Below are positions 52,548 through 63,646 of a stretch of 64,000 bases of DNA, in pieces. This stretch comes from Actinernus sp. WN-2022. Taxonomy: Eukaryota; Cnidaria; Anthozoa; Actiniaria; Actinernidae. The number at the start of each line of letters is the position of its first letter. The first letter of the stretch is position 1. Location of the stretch: the NCBI GenBank assembly GCA_030867875.1, contig JAOWCC010001589.1:146107745-146171744 (forward strand), in the 5' to 3' direction. Both the position numbers and the translations under genes were made by a program. The notes below the pieces were generated by a model that was not told the origin of the DNA, made no database searches, and worked only from the letters and a program-made list of their open reading frames with translations.

Positions 52548-54325
52548 ATGGAAAGTAAGTGGAATTTAGAATGTTTACCATTCCATAGTTTAACGGATTA
52601 CGAATTTAATGCTGTTAACGGTACCTGGTACCGTGAATTAGATTCCGATATGGATCTCTACCAGTTGATGTCTAACCCTGATAAATTCGATGAAAGTGAC
52701 TCGGATATTATGCTAAGTACTCCAACATGTAACTACTATACAGCTGATAAAATTAACAGGACTTTTGTAAATATAGTTTCAACTTCTCTTTCGTTATTCC
52801 ACTGCAACATTAGAAGTCTCTCAAAGAATGTAGGCCTTTAGAATGATATGCTATACACACTCGTAAAAAAACCTGATATTGTAGCACTCACCGAAACTAG
52901 ACTAATTAATATGTCAATAAAGCGAAATAAAGAACGCCGTTTTTTTAGAGACTACAGTACATTTGACAAAGATGCTTGTTTAAATGATATTTTAAAATTC
53001 AGTAAACTGGAACGATGTTACATACAATGCCAGTTCTGACTTAATGAAACATTAGCTAATGTAATGAATGTTATAACTACAATTGTAAATAAACATGCTC
53101 CTATCAAGTTAACGCCTCGTAATAAAATTAAACAATGGACCAAACCATGGATAACAAATGGAATTTTAAAATCAATTAAGACTAAACAGAAGTTGTATTA
53201 CACACATTTTCACTCTAATGACAAGAAAAAGGTTAATTACTATAAATCATATGCGAACAAATTGAATCAAATAAAGAGTCAAAGCAAAAAACAGTACTAT
53301 AGGATTAACTTTGAACGATATAAAGACAATTTGAAAGCCACATGGAAACTAATTCGAACATTGATTAAAAGGAAATCAAAAGGTCAATTATATCCAACAA
53401 GACTTGTGAGAAATAATCGGACATTTACAAATTCATTTGATATTGCGAATCAGTTTAACCATCATTTCGTCAACGTAGGTCCAAGGTTGGCAAGTGAAAT
53501 TAAAAACGTAGACGACAATCCAATTAGTTACATACATAATCCCCCTGTTTCGAGCTTTGTAATGTCTCCAGTTCATCTGCTTGAGGTGCAGAAACTGTTT
53601 GCTGGTCTGAAAGAAAATAAAGCATCATTAGATATTCCTAATAAACTGATTAAAATAGCTAGCGAACAGCTTTCAATTCCTTTCACTTATATTTATAACG
53701 AATCTATTAGAACAGGTATTGTACCTGATATGTTCAAAATATCAAGAGTTACTCCCATCTACAAAACTGGCGTTGTAACTGATCCTAATAATTATAGACC
53801 TATATCAACTTTGTCTCCCTTTAGTAAAATCCTCGAACGTCTTGTATATGACCAGCTTACAAGTTTTTTGGAAAAAAACATAACATCCTTTTTGATTACC
53901 AATTCGGCTTTAGGAAAAAGTATTCTATTGAGCCGGCAATTCTTGAAATAACTGACAGCCTAAGCAATGCTATTGATAATATACTTTTAACATGTGGACT
54001 ATTGTTTAATTTTTCTAAGGCCTTTGATACTATCATTCACCAGGTCCTTATTTCTAAACTAAACAAATATGGAATTCGAGGTAATCAATTGTCCTGGTTC
54101 AATAATTATCTGCAAAATAGAAAACAATAGGTTAAAATTGGCAATACTGAATCCCAAATGCTCGATATTACATGTGGAGTACGTTACCGTTCTACACTTG
54201 GACCACTACTTTTGTTGTTGTATATAAATGATATGCCAAACTGTTCTAAAAAGTTATCCTTTCGCATTTTTGCAGACGATACAAATGTTTTTTATTCTGC
54301 TGATAATGTTATAATGTAACTGGAG
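52548..54325 (+). pseudogene. LINE ORF2, endonuclease start and reverse transcriptase
   Basis: The start MESKWNLECLPFH precedes the endonuclease opening (SLSLFHCNIRSLSKN, KKPDIVALTETRL). Most of the endonuclease is then missing, and the reading jumps near 52915 toward the RT. RT signatures are DPNNYRPISTLSPFSKILER, GLFLDFSKAFDTINH-type sequence (here with a frameshift, FSKAFDTIIHQ), CGVRYRSTLGPL and RIFADDTNVFYSA. In-frame stops occur at 52841 and 53037, and there is a shift near 53945. Confidence 0.75.
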
Positions 54326-54710
54326 TTACGGATGGGACACCACAATTATTGAGTTAAAAGATATGGACAGTCCCTCATTAATTGATTACAGGTGACACAA
54401 TCATTATAATATATTGTATGTGACCTCAATGTACAGTTTCTCTTACAGTTTCACTTTAGTACTTTAAGAAAAATCTCATCCACTCTTCTAACTGTGTTTT
54501 GGTTAAATGCTAAGTGGCGTTTGTTCACTGGATTAGGAGTGTCATCAAGTGTGCAGCGGATCTCGTCGTTAGGCAGTCATGCTCTCTCATCTACTGCTGG
54601 CCACTTGAAGTTACGTGATCAGCCTGCATATTCCATGAAACTGACCTCAACTTCATTCTCAGTTGTGTTCTCAATTATACCAGGATACCATTTTTCATCA
54701 TAGATGACGG
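54326..54710. other. Non-coding between LINE remnant and next gene
   Basis: No motif recognised. Confidence 0.35.
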
Positions 54711-57168
54711 CTACCCATGATCCAGGAGGCAGTGATTGCTGCTGTGTAGAGTCACGAGTCTCTCCAACATCTGCTTCTGCTGTGACACTGGATGTTGGTA
54801 CATAATTGCCAAGAGTTTTGGTTTCCCACTGATCAACATAACTGGAATTACTACACTATTACAGTAGATTACAGTAGATCTTCTACAGCCATCACAATAA
54901 CAAGAAAGCCGCCGAACTGTCAATGTCCCTGGCCCTGCCTTATTAGTTACAACATGGAACTTCCTTGTCCCTTTCACAGTTTTTGCTTTACTTGCTTCTC
55001 TTTCACGCTGGATTTCTTTCTTGTCAACATAAAGATACTCCTGCCTAGACACTTCCACTTTTCCATCAGGAGTTTTTGTCAGTTTCTCTGACACTGTTAG
55101 ATTTTGCATGCAATAGGTGTAGAACTCATGTGCATCTCTGATCAGTGCCTTTCTTCTCAAGACAGCTAAGCCTGTACTTTGCTTTGCTATGGCACCCAGA
55201 CCATCACAAACTCACTTTCCATGGCTAGTCTCATAGAAATTTCGCTCAGTTGGAATACTAGCTTGGCTTATGTCATAGAAAGACACTGTCCCTTTGTATT
55301 GACTAGCTGAACCATCTGAGAACTGCTTCAAACTTTGGACATGAACTCCATGATTTTCAAGCTTGGATACTACTTTCTTCACAAATATATTGACAGCATG
55401 AGCATCATGTGTAAGGTCATTAGATATGACAGTATTAGAATGCTTCACCAGTAGACATGATTGGTTATTCAGCATCTTATAATAGTTCATGGTCGGGTGG
55501 ATTGTGACAGGAGACTCCTCCCAGTGAGCTGATTGCACTTCATCTTGAAAGCTGCAAGGAAAATTTTCAGCAAAATCAACTGCCATGAGGACCTCATCTT
55601 GCTCAACGGTGGCAATGCAGTGAATGAATTGCTGTTGCTGCCAGGTTGCTCGAAATCTCTGTAGAGGATACTTCTTCAAATCCTCTTGAAGATTCTGGAT
55701 TAAAATCTGAGAGTGGTGGTGTGTGTTATAAGCCTTACTCTTCGTTTCTCTTCAATTTGAACATAACCCCAATTGAACCATGAAACGTCTTCACTCCTAA
55801 ATATTGTCAGGGGGGCAAGATAGGCACTCAGCTTGTTAACTCCACAGTTTGGACATTTTCTCTCCAAACAACACATTGCAGGAGATTCTCCATCATGGTC
55901 ACACAGGGTCTTGCTGGCAAGTTTTGCCTTGTCAAATGTTATCTCCCCTGCTTTTATAAAATTGTCAAGAGATTGAATCCCTGCTCTGAGGCTGTTATCA
56001 GTTTCTGTATCAATTCTCGACAGAATGGCATGGCTAAACTTGTTGAGAGCCTCTGCTTTTAGTGCCACATTACAACAAATCATGCAAAGGCAAGACCTCT
56101 TGGATGTTTCACTTAATTTAGAGACATTATTTGGTCTCAGCTTTGCCAAAGTTGAAAATCCAACTTTAGATTGAGGATACTTTGTCTTGTAAAGATCAAA
56201 TGCCTCTTTCAAAGTAAGTAACATAACATGCTTTTGAACTGCTTCCCACTGTCCCTCTTCATTGCGCAGTTTCTTTACATCTCTCTTTCCTTATGAGACT
56301 CTGCTCACTTCTGCTGATAAATAGAAGTTGTGTATATCTGATTTGGTCTGTTCAGTGGTTCTGTCCTTTCTTGCTTTTCGGCTTTGACTAACAAATCTTT
56401 GTGATGCTTGCTTCTTCTTGTGTGCTATCTTCCTTCCTATTTTTAGGTACTTCCTTAGTACAGTCTTCACTCTGCGTCGTTTAGCAGTTGATGAAATAAC
56501 AGCTTCTGTAACACTCTGATATGCATGCAACTTCTCTTTCTGTGCCGATCCAGTTGGCTTCAGAATTGCCACAGTTTCTTGTAAGCTTTCCAGAGCAGCT
56601 CTTCCTGCTTGTATTTGCTGCTCCAGTAGTAATAACATCTGTGTCTTCTAGTATCTTCTTACAGCGAGGTGAAGAATGTACAATTTTCTATAGGATTCTG
56701 GCTCTTTTTGTAGAAGACAATGGACTTGAAAATGGTAGCTTTGTTGAGCTGGTAGATTCTTTTGAACCATTACTTATTACATGTACTGTAAGTGTATTCT
56801 TTCGCCACAACTGCACCCGCATAACTTCTGATTTCCTCTTGTGTTTTTCTGACTTTTCTTTCTCATACTTTGCTCTCTTTCTGCTCCGATCATGCTCTTT
56901 TATTCTTCGTTTCTTCTGTGATATTCTTCGCTTTAACTGTGAAGAACTTTCAAGGCACTGTAAAGTCTCTACTTCCCTAGTCTTCTTTTGTTGCCGATAC
57001 CTTCTCTTTCTTAACTTTTCATCTCACGTTGTTTTTCATCAAGAGCCTCATTCATGTAAGCATTTTACCTTCAGCTTCTGTCTTGAAACTCGCTTTCGCT
57101 CTGCATCTTTTTCTTTTTGTAGGTTGTACAAATGAAATGTTTTCTTTAATTTCTGTCTGTAAGCTCTC
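54711..57168 (-). pseudogene. Cys-rich transposase-like gene, multi-copy cnidarian type
   Basis: Starting near MRAYRQKLKKTFHLYN (57168), a basic, Lys/Arg-rich N-terminal half continues through several frame changes. The main part (56224-55700) has RSCLCMICCNVALKAEAL and KCPNCGVNKLSAY. The next part (55679-55212) has VLMAVDFAENFPCSFQDEV, SNDLTHDAHAVNIFV, LKQFSDGSASQYK and ETSHGK. The spaced Asp residues (VDF, NDLTHD, SDG) suggest an RNase H-like DDE fold; that is inference. The last piece is Cys-rich (RRLSCYCDGC). Several frameshifts show decay. It abuts the truncated polymerase-helicase gene at 57211. Confidence 0.55.
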
Positions 57169-57210
57169 ATTTTTTCTCTCTGTTTCCATCGTTGTAGATT
57201 GTCCTGTTAA

Positions 57211-60168
57211 ACTTCACCAGGTTCAGCAGTTAGTGAGCTCAACGTCAATCAATTCGTACTCCAAGATGGTCGCACTTACAGAACTCAGGAAACCCAAGAT
57301 AGACTCCAAATAGCATGCCAACTCTTGGGTGACGAATCACTTGCCGATCGGGTCTTTGGTGAGAACCACGCAGCAAGCGTAGTCGCAAAGGAAAAGAATA
57401 ATTGGAAGCCCACCCCGACCAATTTCCTCGAAGACATCCAAAGGGCTTGTGTGGAACACGGACATGGTGGGCTATGGAATTCGATGGACTACGATACTAG
57501 AGACGTCGTTAGCATTGATATGAAGGCCTGCTATCCAGCTAGTTTTCAAGGAGAGGGAGAGGCAAAATCATACTTTGAACGATTCGGTCATCCAACCCAT
57601 CGTATGACACGAGTCTCTGTGAATGGTCCTCTTCCTATCGACATTGGAACAGGATTCGCTGAGATACAAGAGTGGTCGTTCACTCCCACTTGTCACCCAG
57701 TCATTCCATCTTGGTTTGGAAAACATTTCGCAGAGAATGGATGGGCACCAACACAACTTCTTGCATTTCTTGTAGACCAAGGATTCCTACTAACTCTCAA
57801 GGTACGCGATATTATTGTGTCTTTCGAAAAACAAACTAAGATTTGGCTTCCAGAAAATCGTGACCTTGGATGTAGTATTATAGGAAAGTTCACCCAAGGC
57901 AGCAAAGCAGATGGGAAACGTTTGATCAGACGATTGGTAACAGACCAAGGAGAACTCGATTTCCTAGTACGAGATACTATCAAAAGCGGCACTCTTGTTG
58001 GTGCACCCGAACGATGTCCTCTTGGTCACATCCTCACATACTACGATGGAAATCAACCCCAATACACACATTTGCGTGCAAGCATGCTCGCCTACGCTCA
58101 CATAAATCTACTCTGTATGTTACAACGTTTCACCCCCAACGAGGCTGTTCGTGTTGCCACTGATTCTATATACATTCAGAAAACTGCGCTTTGCAAATTG
58201 AATGGAGTACAGGCATACGTAATTCCCAAGATGTGTGTATGTCGTGAAGAATGTTGTTTCTTGTGCATGCTAGAGGAGACATATCTTCCCACAGTAGCTC
58301 CGGCCCAATGGCGCGATAAAAATGAACAGCTTTGTATGCCACAGGAACACGCAGATTACCTCCCCAAGTCAGAGTACGTTATCCAACAAAAAGAACTACC
58401 ACTTAGTACTTCACCACGTTACCAAGATCCATTATCACGACACCAATTATGTTATCTTAATGGTGGTGGAGGCAGTGGCAAAACTACGTGAGCAATCGAG
58501 CTCTTTCGGACGAGAGATCCTATAGTATTCACACCTACCCATCGTTTAGCCAAAGAAATGCGCGAAAGAGGCGTTCGATCTCAAACTTACCATAGTTTCT
58601 TTCGTTATTGCGGCGTCAAAAGAGTAAGAGCAACAGAAGAAGATCTCGAGTCTCTTCAGTTTTCTCCCAAATATAGAGGTAAGTCAATCAAAGTTTGGAA
58701 TGCAGAAAAGGATTGGACCCAAGGCAACGAAGTTCTCTTATCGATAGACACCAATGTAGATCCTGGACTCGATATCAATGGAAACGACAAGGAAGCAGAA
58801 GAGATAGCGTTCGTTGCTCGAAAATATGGTGATACCCTCCATTACCCTGGATCTCACATGCTTGGTCCACAAATAGCAGATAAAGAATGGACCCCTGAGC
58901 GGTTGGGACAGAGATACATACCTAGAGTCGTAATCTGGGATGAAGTTTGTACGGTGCCTCGCGCAATTCTAGATACGTTTCTCGGTTGGCTAGACCAAAA
59001 AGGCGTCCAAGTAATTTGTTGTGGCGATCATGGCCAACCTCCTCCAATAGCAGGGGATTCCCCCCACGATTGGCTTCAAAAACAAGCTAACTACTACGAA
59101 GAGATAGATACTGATTATAGGGCGAAAGACGACGAACTCAAATCTTTGAAAAAGCGCATTCGTCTTCGATCTGATAAATGCCAATGCGAAGAGACTCGTC
59201 GCTCTCTACCTAGTTGTCTCGAATGGAATCAATTTGTTCTATCCTGGATGCCATGTGACGTTATATTGACCAGTCGTCGGAAAGTTCGAGACCATGTACA
59301 GAATCTTTTATTCCAACGTCACAAAGAGCATTTCCCAGATGTCCTAGTACCTTTGTTATACCATCCCCGAGACAGTCGGAAGCAAAATATCGAGATAGCC
59401 ATCCCAGGTACTAATAAGATGGAAACGCTCGTCTTGAACGACATCGTAAACGTTACTCTGGGAACAGCAGAAGATATTTGTTCCAAAAAGGAATCCGATT
59501 GGCGACTTGGTTATGCTTTGACGGTCCATTCCAGTCAAGGTCTCACAATCTACGACCCCAAAAAGGTGTGGATCATCGACGACTATCTTGAGTGGTCCAA
59601 TCTCGCCTACCTCGCTGTGTCCAGAGTGGAATACATGAGTCAGCTTGGACGGGTCAATTGTCCTATGGAACAAACCAAGGATTGTCCATCGTCATCCCAA
59701 CAGCAGATTCGTAAAGTCATTTGCAGAAAGCTCGTAAACTATAAGCGCAGTGATCAAGCTAAGGGATTCCAAGGATTCAACTTAAGGGTCTATGATGTAC
59801 TGCAGCTCAAGGAAGTTCAAAACAACTGCTGTGCTGCATGTAATATAGAATTGCTTTGGATTTATGCTTCGTGGGACCCACAACAGTTCTCAGTCGATCG
59901 GTTAGATAACTCTAAGGGACATACTCGTGACAACGTTCGGCTGACATGTCTTGAATGTAACGTAAGAAGAGGAGGGGCACCACTAACGGATGAGGACTCT
60001 ATCGGGCGGCAACATGGTATCTCTGGGGACCACAAGGAGCTCTTCGCGAACGAACCCACGAGATGGGACGACTTTCTCTCGTTGCGTCGTTACTTGTGGT
60101 TTCGTCAAATAGTAAAAGACTGGCCCATCCAGCCTAATTACAGCACGTCCCTGTTGGTATATGGATAG
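57211..60168 (+). pseudogene. Family-B polymerase palm + SF1 helicase + HNH fusion, with premature TGA
   Basis: The reading begins after a TAA at 57208, so the N-terminus is lost; no true start is seen. The polymerase palm shows VVSIDMKACYPASF (motif A, about residue 100) and RVATDSIYI (motif C, about 315); no exonuclease motifs are visible. Walker A is YLNGGGGSGKTT (about 420), right before a TGA at 58489-58491. The helicase then continues in frame: VVIWDEVCTVP, ALTVHSSQGLT and LAYLAVSRVEY. The end has NNCCAACNIELL, SVDRLDNSKGHTRDN and LTCLECN, an HNH-like Cys/His module. Domain calls are by eye. It would serve replication and occupies the polymerase slot of element 1. Confidence 0.75.
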
Positions 60169-61026
60169 AGACCATATGGGATCAGTTGCACGACGTCAAC
60201 CACCTTCCAACTCACCAGGACTATACAGATATCGAACAAGAACGCCAAATGGAAGTCTTCGTTCCTTGAGACCAGTTGGTCAACTATGTGCTGGCTCGGC
60301 TGGCTTTGATTCGATGTCCTTCTTGGTAATCGCTAGGGATGGTTGTTTCCCTGTCAAACGTGTAACTTCGTTGTTCAGAGCTTCGACTACCATCGGTAAA
60401 CGAACTACCCATTCGACCGATCTATCGTCCTTTCCCTTCGAAGCAAGCACCATCTCTTGTGCATATTGATGTCCAAATAGTCTCTCAGCTAACGTACGAT
60501 TAAATCGTTCAACAATTGCTTGATCCCTGTGTATGTCGACTCTTCCACGTCTCACAGAAACTTCATGTTTATCCAGCAGTGAAGAAAGTGCACCCATAAA
60601 CTCACGTCCTGGATCGACTTGTAAAAGTTTTGGCCATGTTAGTGGACTTCGTTTGTAGATTCGCTCAAATGCCGTAGCAACTTCTTTAGATTCTTTAGTG
60701 GCTAATGGCTCGGCTTCTTTGTATCTTGAAGCGACATCCACAATCGTCAACGCATATTTGTAGAGCTTCCTTCCACGTCCAGGTCTATCGTGAGGTAGAA
60801 AGATCAAATCAGCTTGGTGAACCTCATTTGGTGTAGAGACATCGAATTTAGGTCGTGGCACATATTGAGGAGCTGGTAAATAGATCTGCCATATAGCTTG
60901 CTTTTCCAACCACATCCGAACGATATCTTCAGAAATGTCAGTCGCATTGGCAAGATGTTTAATAGCTGCGAGTCCTTTCCAGTATCCCTGGGGACTATAG
61001 TATCGTAGACTTAGTTTAGAATCCAT
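59983..61026 (-). pseudogene. Polinton-type rve integrase, element 2, with two premature TGA stops
   Basis: The start at 61026 matches the element 1 integrase start. The catalytic core is present: VHQADLIFLPHD, LQVDPGREFMG and IVERFNRTLAERLFG. After TGA at 60280-60282 the same frame continues with RRLPFGVLVRYLYSPGELEGG and a second TGA at 60196-60198, then RGFVREELLVVPRDT to a final TAG at 59983-59985, paralleling the element 1 C-terminus. The tail overlaps the helicase-HNH reading on the other strand. The enzyme is presumed inactive. Confidence 0.85.
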
Positions 61027-61061
61027 TTATATCTATGCATTCTAACCTTCAACAAGCAGAA
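61027..61061 (-). promoter_or_regulatory. Integrase promoter candidate, element 2
   Basis: On the - strand TTGTTGAAGGTTAGAATG precedes ATAGATATAAATGG, closely matching 8605-8641 of element 1. Confidence 0.5.
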
Positions 61062-61113
61062 AAAAAGAATAAAGACTTATCGAGTCAACTAGTCTTTCTT
61101 CTTTTCTTCTTTT

Positions 61114-61429
61114 AGTGATCTAGTAGTGATCTAGAGTGATCTAGAGTGATCTAGTAGTGATCTAGAGTGATCTAGTAGTGATCTAGTAGTGGTCTAGTAG
61201 TGGTCTAGTAGTATCTAGAAGTGATCTAGTAGTGATCTAGTAGTGATCTAGTAGTGGTCTAGTAGTGATCTAGTAGTGGTCTAGTAGTGGTCTAGTAGTG
61301 GTCTAGTAGTGGTCTAGTAGTGGTCTAGTAGTATCTAGAAGTAATCTAGTAGTGATATAGTAGTGATATAGTAGTGATCTAGTAGTGATCTAGTAGTATC
61401 TAGAAGTAATCTAGTAGTGATCTAGAAGT
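61114..61429 (-). repeat. 11-bp minisatellite (GATCTAGTAGT type), about 28 units
   Basis: The unit AGTGATCTAGT and variants with GGTC or GTATCTAGAA repeat with few length changes. On the - strand the core ACTACTAG equals that of element 1 (8368-8510). It sits between the same two genes. Confidence 0.9.
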
Positions 61430-61470
61430 CTCGTCGACTGTAAAAAAAGTCCGTTTTTAAAAAGCAATAG

Positions 61471-61902
61471 CTATAGCCAGCGACTAACAACATAGCCAGC
61501 GCCTAGCATTCCACCCCCCACATAGATCAACTCGCCCGTCTTCTGTTCACTCGAAGGTCGATAGTAGTCGGACAAACGTGGTTCTTTCATTGCTTTGAGT
61601 CGTTTAAGTTTCTGGCGTAACTTATCGGATCGCACAAACGCTTTGTTGGTGTCAGTTTGGGTGTTGTAAGCAGTACGCTCCAGACCTTCCTGTTCTCGAG
61701 CATAGTCGTATACTCTTTGACGCTCCTTGTCATAGGCTATCTTTTCGGCTGTGTATTTCTCAAGGACCTTGTCGTGTCTCTTCCGTTCTATATTGATATC
61801 ATTTTTTTCAAGCAATCTAGCTAGTATGCCACCACCAGTGAATGCCGTTGCATTCAAGACTGCCCCGAAAATAGTCATTCCAACCGCTGCCAATGTTACC
61901 AT
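61471..61902 (-). CDS. Conserved coiled-coil protein, element 2 copy (143 residues)
   Basis: The hydrophobic start (GMTIFGAVLNATAFTGGG), the coiled coil and EPRLSDYYRPSSEQKTGELIYVG match element 1 (7934-8359). The frame is intact, unlike most element 2 genes. Its upstream partner no longer overlaps it exactly, because of a premature stop there. Confidence 0.7.
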   Translation of the reverse strand: MVTLAAVGMTIFGAVLNATAFTGGGILARLLEKNDINIERKRHDKVLEKYTAEKIAYDKERQRVYDYAREQEGLERTAYNTQTDTNKAFVRSDKLRQKLKRLKAMKEPRLSDYYRPSSEQKTGELIYVGGGMLGAGYVVSRWL

Positions 61903-61943
61903 ACTTACTACAAATCCTTTGGTATGTACTTTTGGTCCTCAAG

Positions 61944-62129
61944 CTATTGCTTTGCAGCTATACTACCAGCCAACACAGCAGTCCACTTCACGTAATTTAT
62001 GATAGAAGAAGAAGGATCGTTGAGCATAGATTCCTTGGTCACCTTTTTTGCGACCCACCCAATGCCTGTAGCAAGTCCCGTTATAATGGCAGCATCAGAC
62101 GCCGCTTTCATCAACTTATTCTCTACCAT
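61944..62129 (-). pseudogene. Small membrane protein, element 2 copy, shortened
   Basis: Two hydrophobic segments (AAIITGLATGIGWVA and NYVKWTAVLAGSIAA) and the loop KESMLNDPSSS match element 1. A TAG at 61944 falls where element 1 has Tyr, shortening the end by about 8 residues. This may be a minor loss. Confidence 0.6.
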
Positions 62130-62165
62130 TCTAACATATATCGTATGGTCTCTAGTCTTTAAATG
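62130..62165 (-). promoter_or_regulatory. Conserved intergenic promoter candidate, element 2
   Basis: It shares TTTAAAGACTAGAGACCATAC-like sequence and ATATGTTAGAATGG with element 1 (7687-7724). Confidence 0.5.
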
Positions 62166-62531
62166 TTACTCCATATCTGGCAATGTTACCTTAGTAGGCC
62201 CTACTGGACTCGCGGGTCGTATCGTACTAATGTTCTTCGGAGTGTCGTCTCTGTATCTTTTGTATTGATAGTACGCCCCCACTAACGAAGCGCCTACGCC
62301 AATGGCCGCTATAGTAGTAGTATTGGTAGATATGGTTTTTGACCAGCTTTCTTCTACATCGATTTCTTTAGATAATTCGCTTTCACATACCAACCCCCGC
62401 TTTTGGGCCTCTCTAGCAAGTTTGTTCGCATATCCTTTTTTTCCACGAGCAACACACTTTGGATCTTTTTCTTTTTTCTCAGGTACAGTCTTCGGAGGAT
62501 CTGCAGTTATCCGATCTGTCTGTTCCTCCAT
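62166..62531 (-). CDS. Small membrane-pass protein, element 2 copy (121 residues)
   Basis: From the ATG at 62529-62531, the sequence starts MEEQTDRITADPP, continues through a Lys-rich stretch with KKGYANKLAREAQ, and has one hydrophobic segment, TIAAIGVGASLVGAYYQY. It ends VTLPDME, as in element 1. The unbroken reading shows the likely original state of the frameshifted element 1 gene. Start chosen by analogy; an upstream Met at 62567 is in frame but not shared. Confidence 0.65.
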   Translation of the reverse strand: MEEQTDRITADPPKTVPEKKEKDPKCVARGKKGYANKLAREAQKRGLVCESELSKEIDVEESWSKTISTNTTTIAAIGVGASLVGAYYQYKRYRDDTPKNISTIRPASPVGPTKVTLPDME

Positions 62532-63030
62532 CTTGCTTCGATATAGTAGGTGTGTGGGAAGGTTCAATAGGTGTACCAGGAATGACTATGTGACCAGATA
62601 CATGGAACAAGACGCTAGCTAGAGCTACAAAGCGACCTGCTTTAAGTGATAACAGACCAGTCGCAGCACTAATCTCGTTACGGACTAGATGGTCTTCTTG
62701 TAGGTCTTTGATCAGTTCTTCTTGAGAATCTATGGGTACTAGGTAAGCAACTAAGCGAGTAGCTAGACGCATCACACCATTGACTAAGCTTTCTGTTATT
62801 TGCTTACCTAGAACGGCCTGATACCTTCTATATAATCTATCTACTTCTTTTTCAGATAGTCTAGCAATATCTCCTATAGAGAAATATTTTTACCTAGGTA
62901 ATCCTTCGTTGTACCCGTTGCAGCCAAAATGGAAAGCGATTCACGATTATCTGTTACGAGCATCCTCTGTCTTTGGTGGTGGGCCTGTTACATCCTCACC
63001 AAGTAGCTCGAGTATTTCTTTATCATCCAT
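62479..63030 (-). pseudogene. Homologue of the 194-residue element 1 protein, decayed
   Basis: The start overlaps the ATPase end (ATGGATGAT) as in element 1, with an acidic N-terminus and GEDVTGPPPK. Out-of-frame stretches and stops occur at about 62890-62980. The remainder (GDIARLSEKEVDRLYRRYQ and FVALASVLFHVSGHIVIPG) matches. The 5' end of the next gene overlaps its tail. The duplication seen in element 1 is absent. Confidence 0.6.
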
Positions 63031-63646
63031 GATAATATGTTATAGGTGCGGGTATCTCTAACACTACTGCAAAAGGATGTCGTAAATAGAAACATATGCG
63101 AGCAAATTTGTGGGATCAAAGCACCGATCGTAACTCACTATCTTCTTGTGAACCTTCGTAATCTTCAAATGTCCTTTTACCATCTATAGCCGACGCAGTA
63201 TGAAAGGCAACTACCACAGCGACGTTTTCGCGGAAAGGTTTGCATATGCTTGTTAATTGTTGGGATAGCACCCAAATAGAGAGTCCAATATGTCGAGCAG
63301 AGAATGCCAGATCTACGAGCTTGTCAGTTCTTCTTTTTACATCTTTCGAGGCAGCACAATCATCAAGTATCAATAGCGTATTGGTACCTGCCCAAAAGGT
63401 GGCATAAAGATTCAATGCGGCATTGATAGCATCCTGAGGTGGTGATACGACATAGAAGTGTGGATCTCGATTGGCAAATCCACGATATGTTTTGTTGTGG
63501 GCATACGTGGGGCAAATTAATACTATGTAGTCGAACTTACCACGAAATGGTCCACGAAGCTGCTCTATGAGAAATGCAGTCTTTCCACAGTTTGTTGGAC
63601 CTACTATGAGTGTGTTGAATGGGATGTGTTCTACCAAGGAATCCAT
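63023..63646 (-). pseudogene. A32-like packaging ATPase, element 2, premature TGA
   Basis: Walker A IVGPTNCGKTAFL and Walker B LLILDDCAAS are identical in form to element 1. A TGA at 63116-63118 interrupts the frame about 30 codons before the expected end at 63023, which is marked by an overlap with the next gene. The start at 63646 overlaps the capsid stop (TAATG). Confidence 0.85.

Larger units (their letters stand above)
50489..54325 (+). mobile_element. Second LINE, plus strand, with internal MITE and 3' truncation
   Basis: A coiled-coil ORF1 (50489-52488, split) is followed by an ORF2 with endonuclease start and RT (52548-54325). RT stops at its catalytic motif, so the 3' part is lost, and the endonuclease has a large internal deletion. 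The element is dead. Confidence 0.8.

Noticed and set aside
56521..57313. Plus-strand readings of 204 and 94 residues
   Set aside because: They are Phe/Ser/Leu-rich shadows of the Lys/Arg-rich minus-strand gene N-terminus.
58489..58491. TGA as a recoded sense codon in element 2
   Set aside because: Intact genes in both elements use TGA as a normal stop, and other breaks (TAG, frameshifts) occur too, so decay is simpler.
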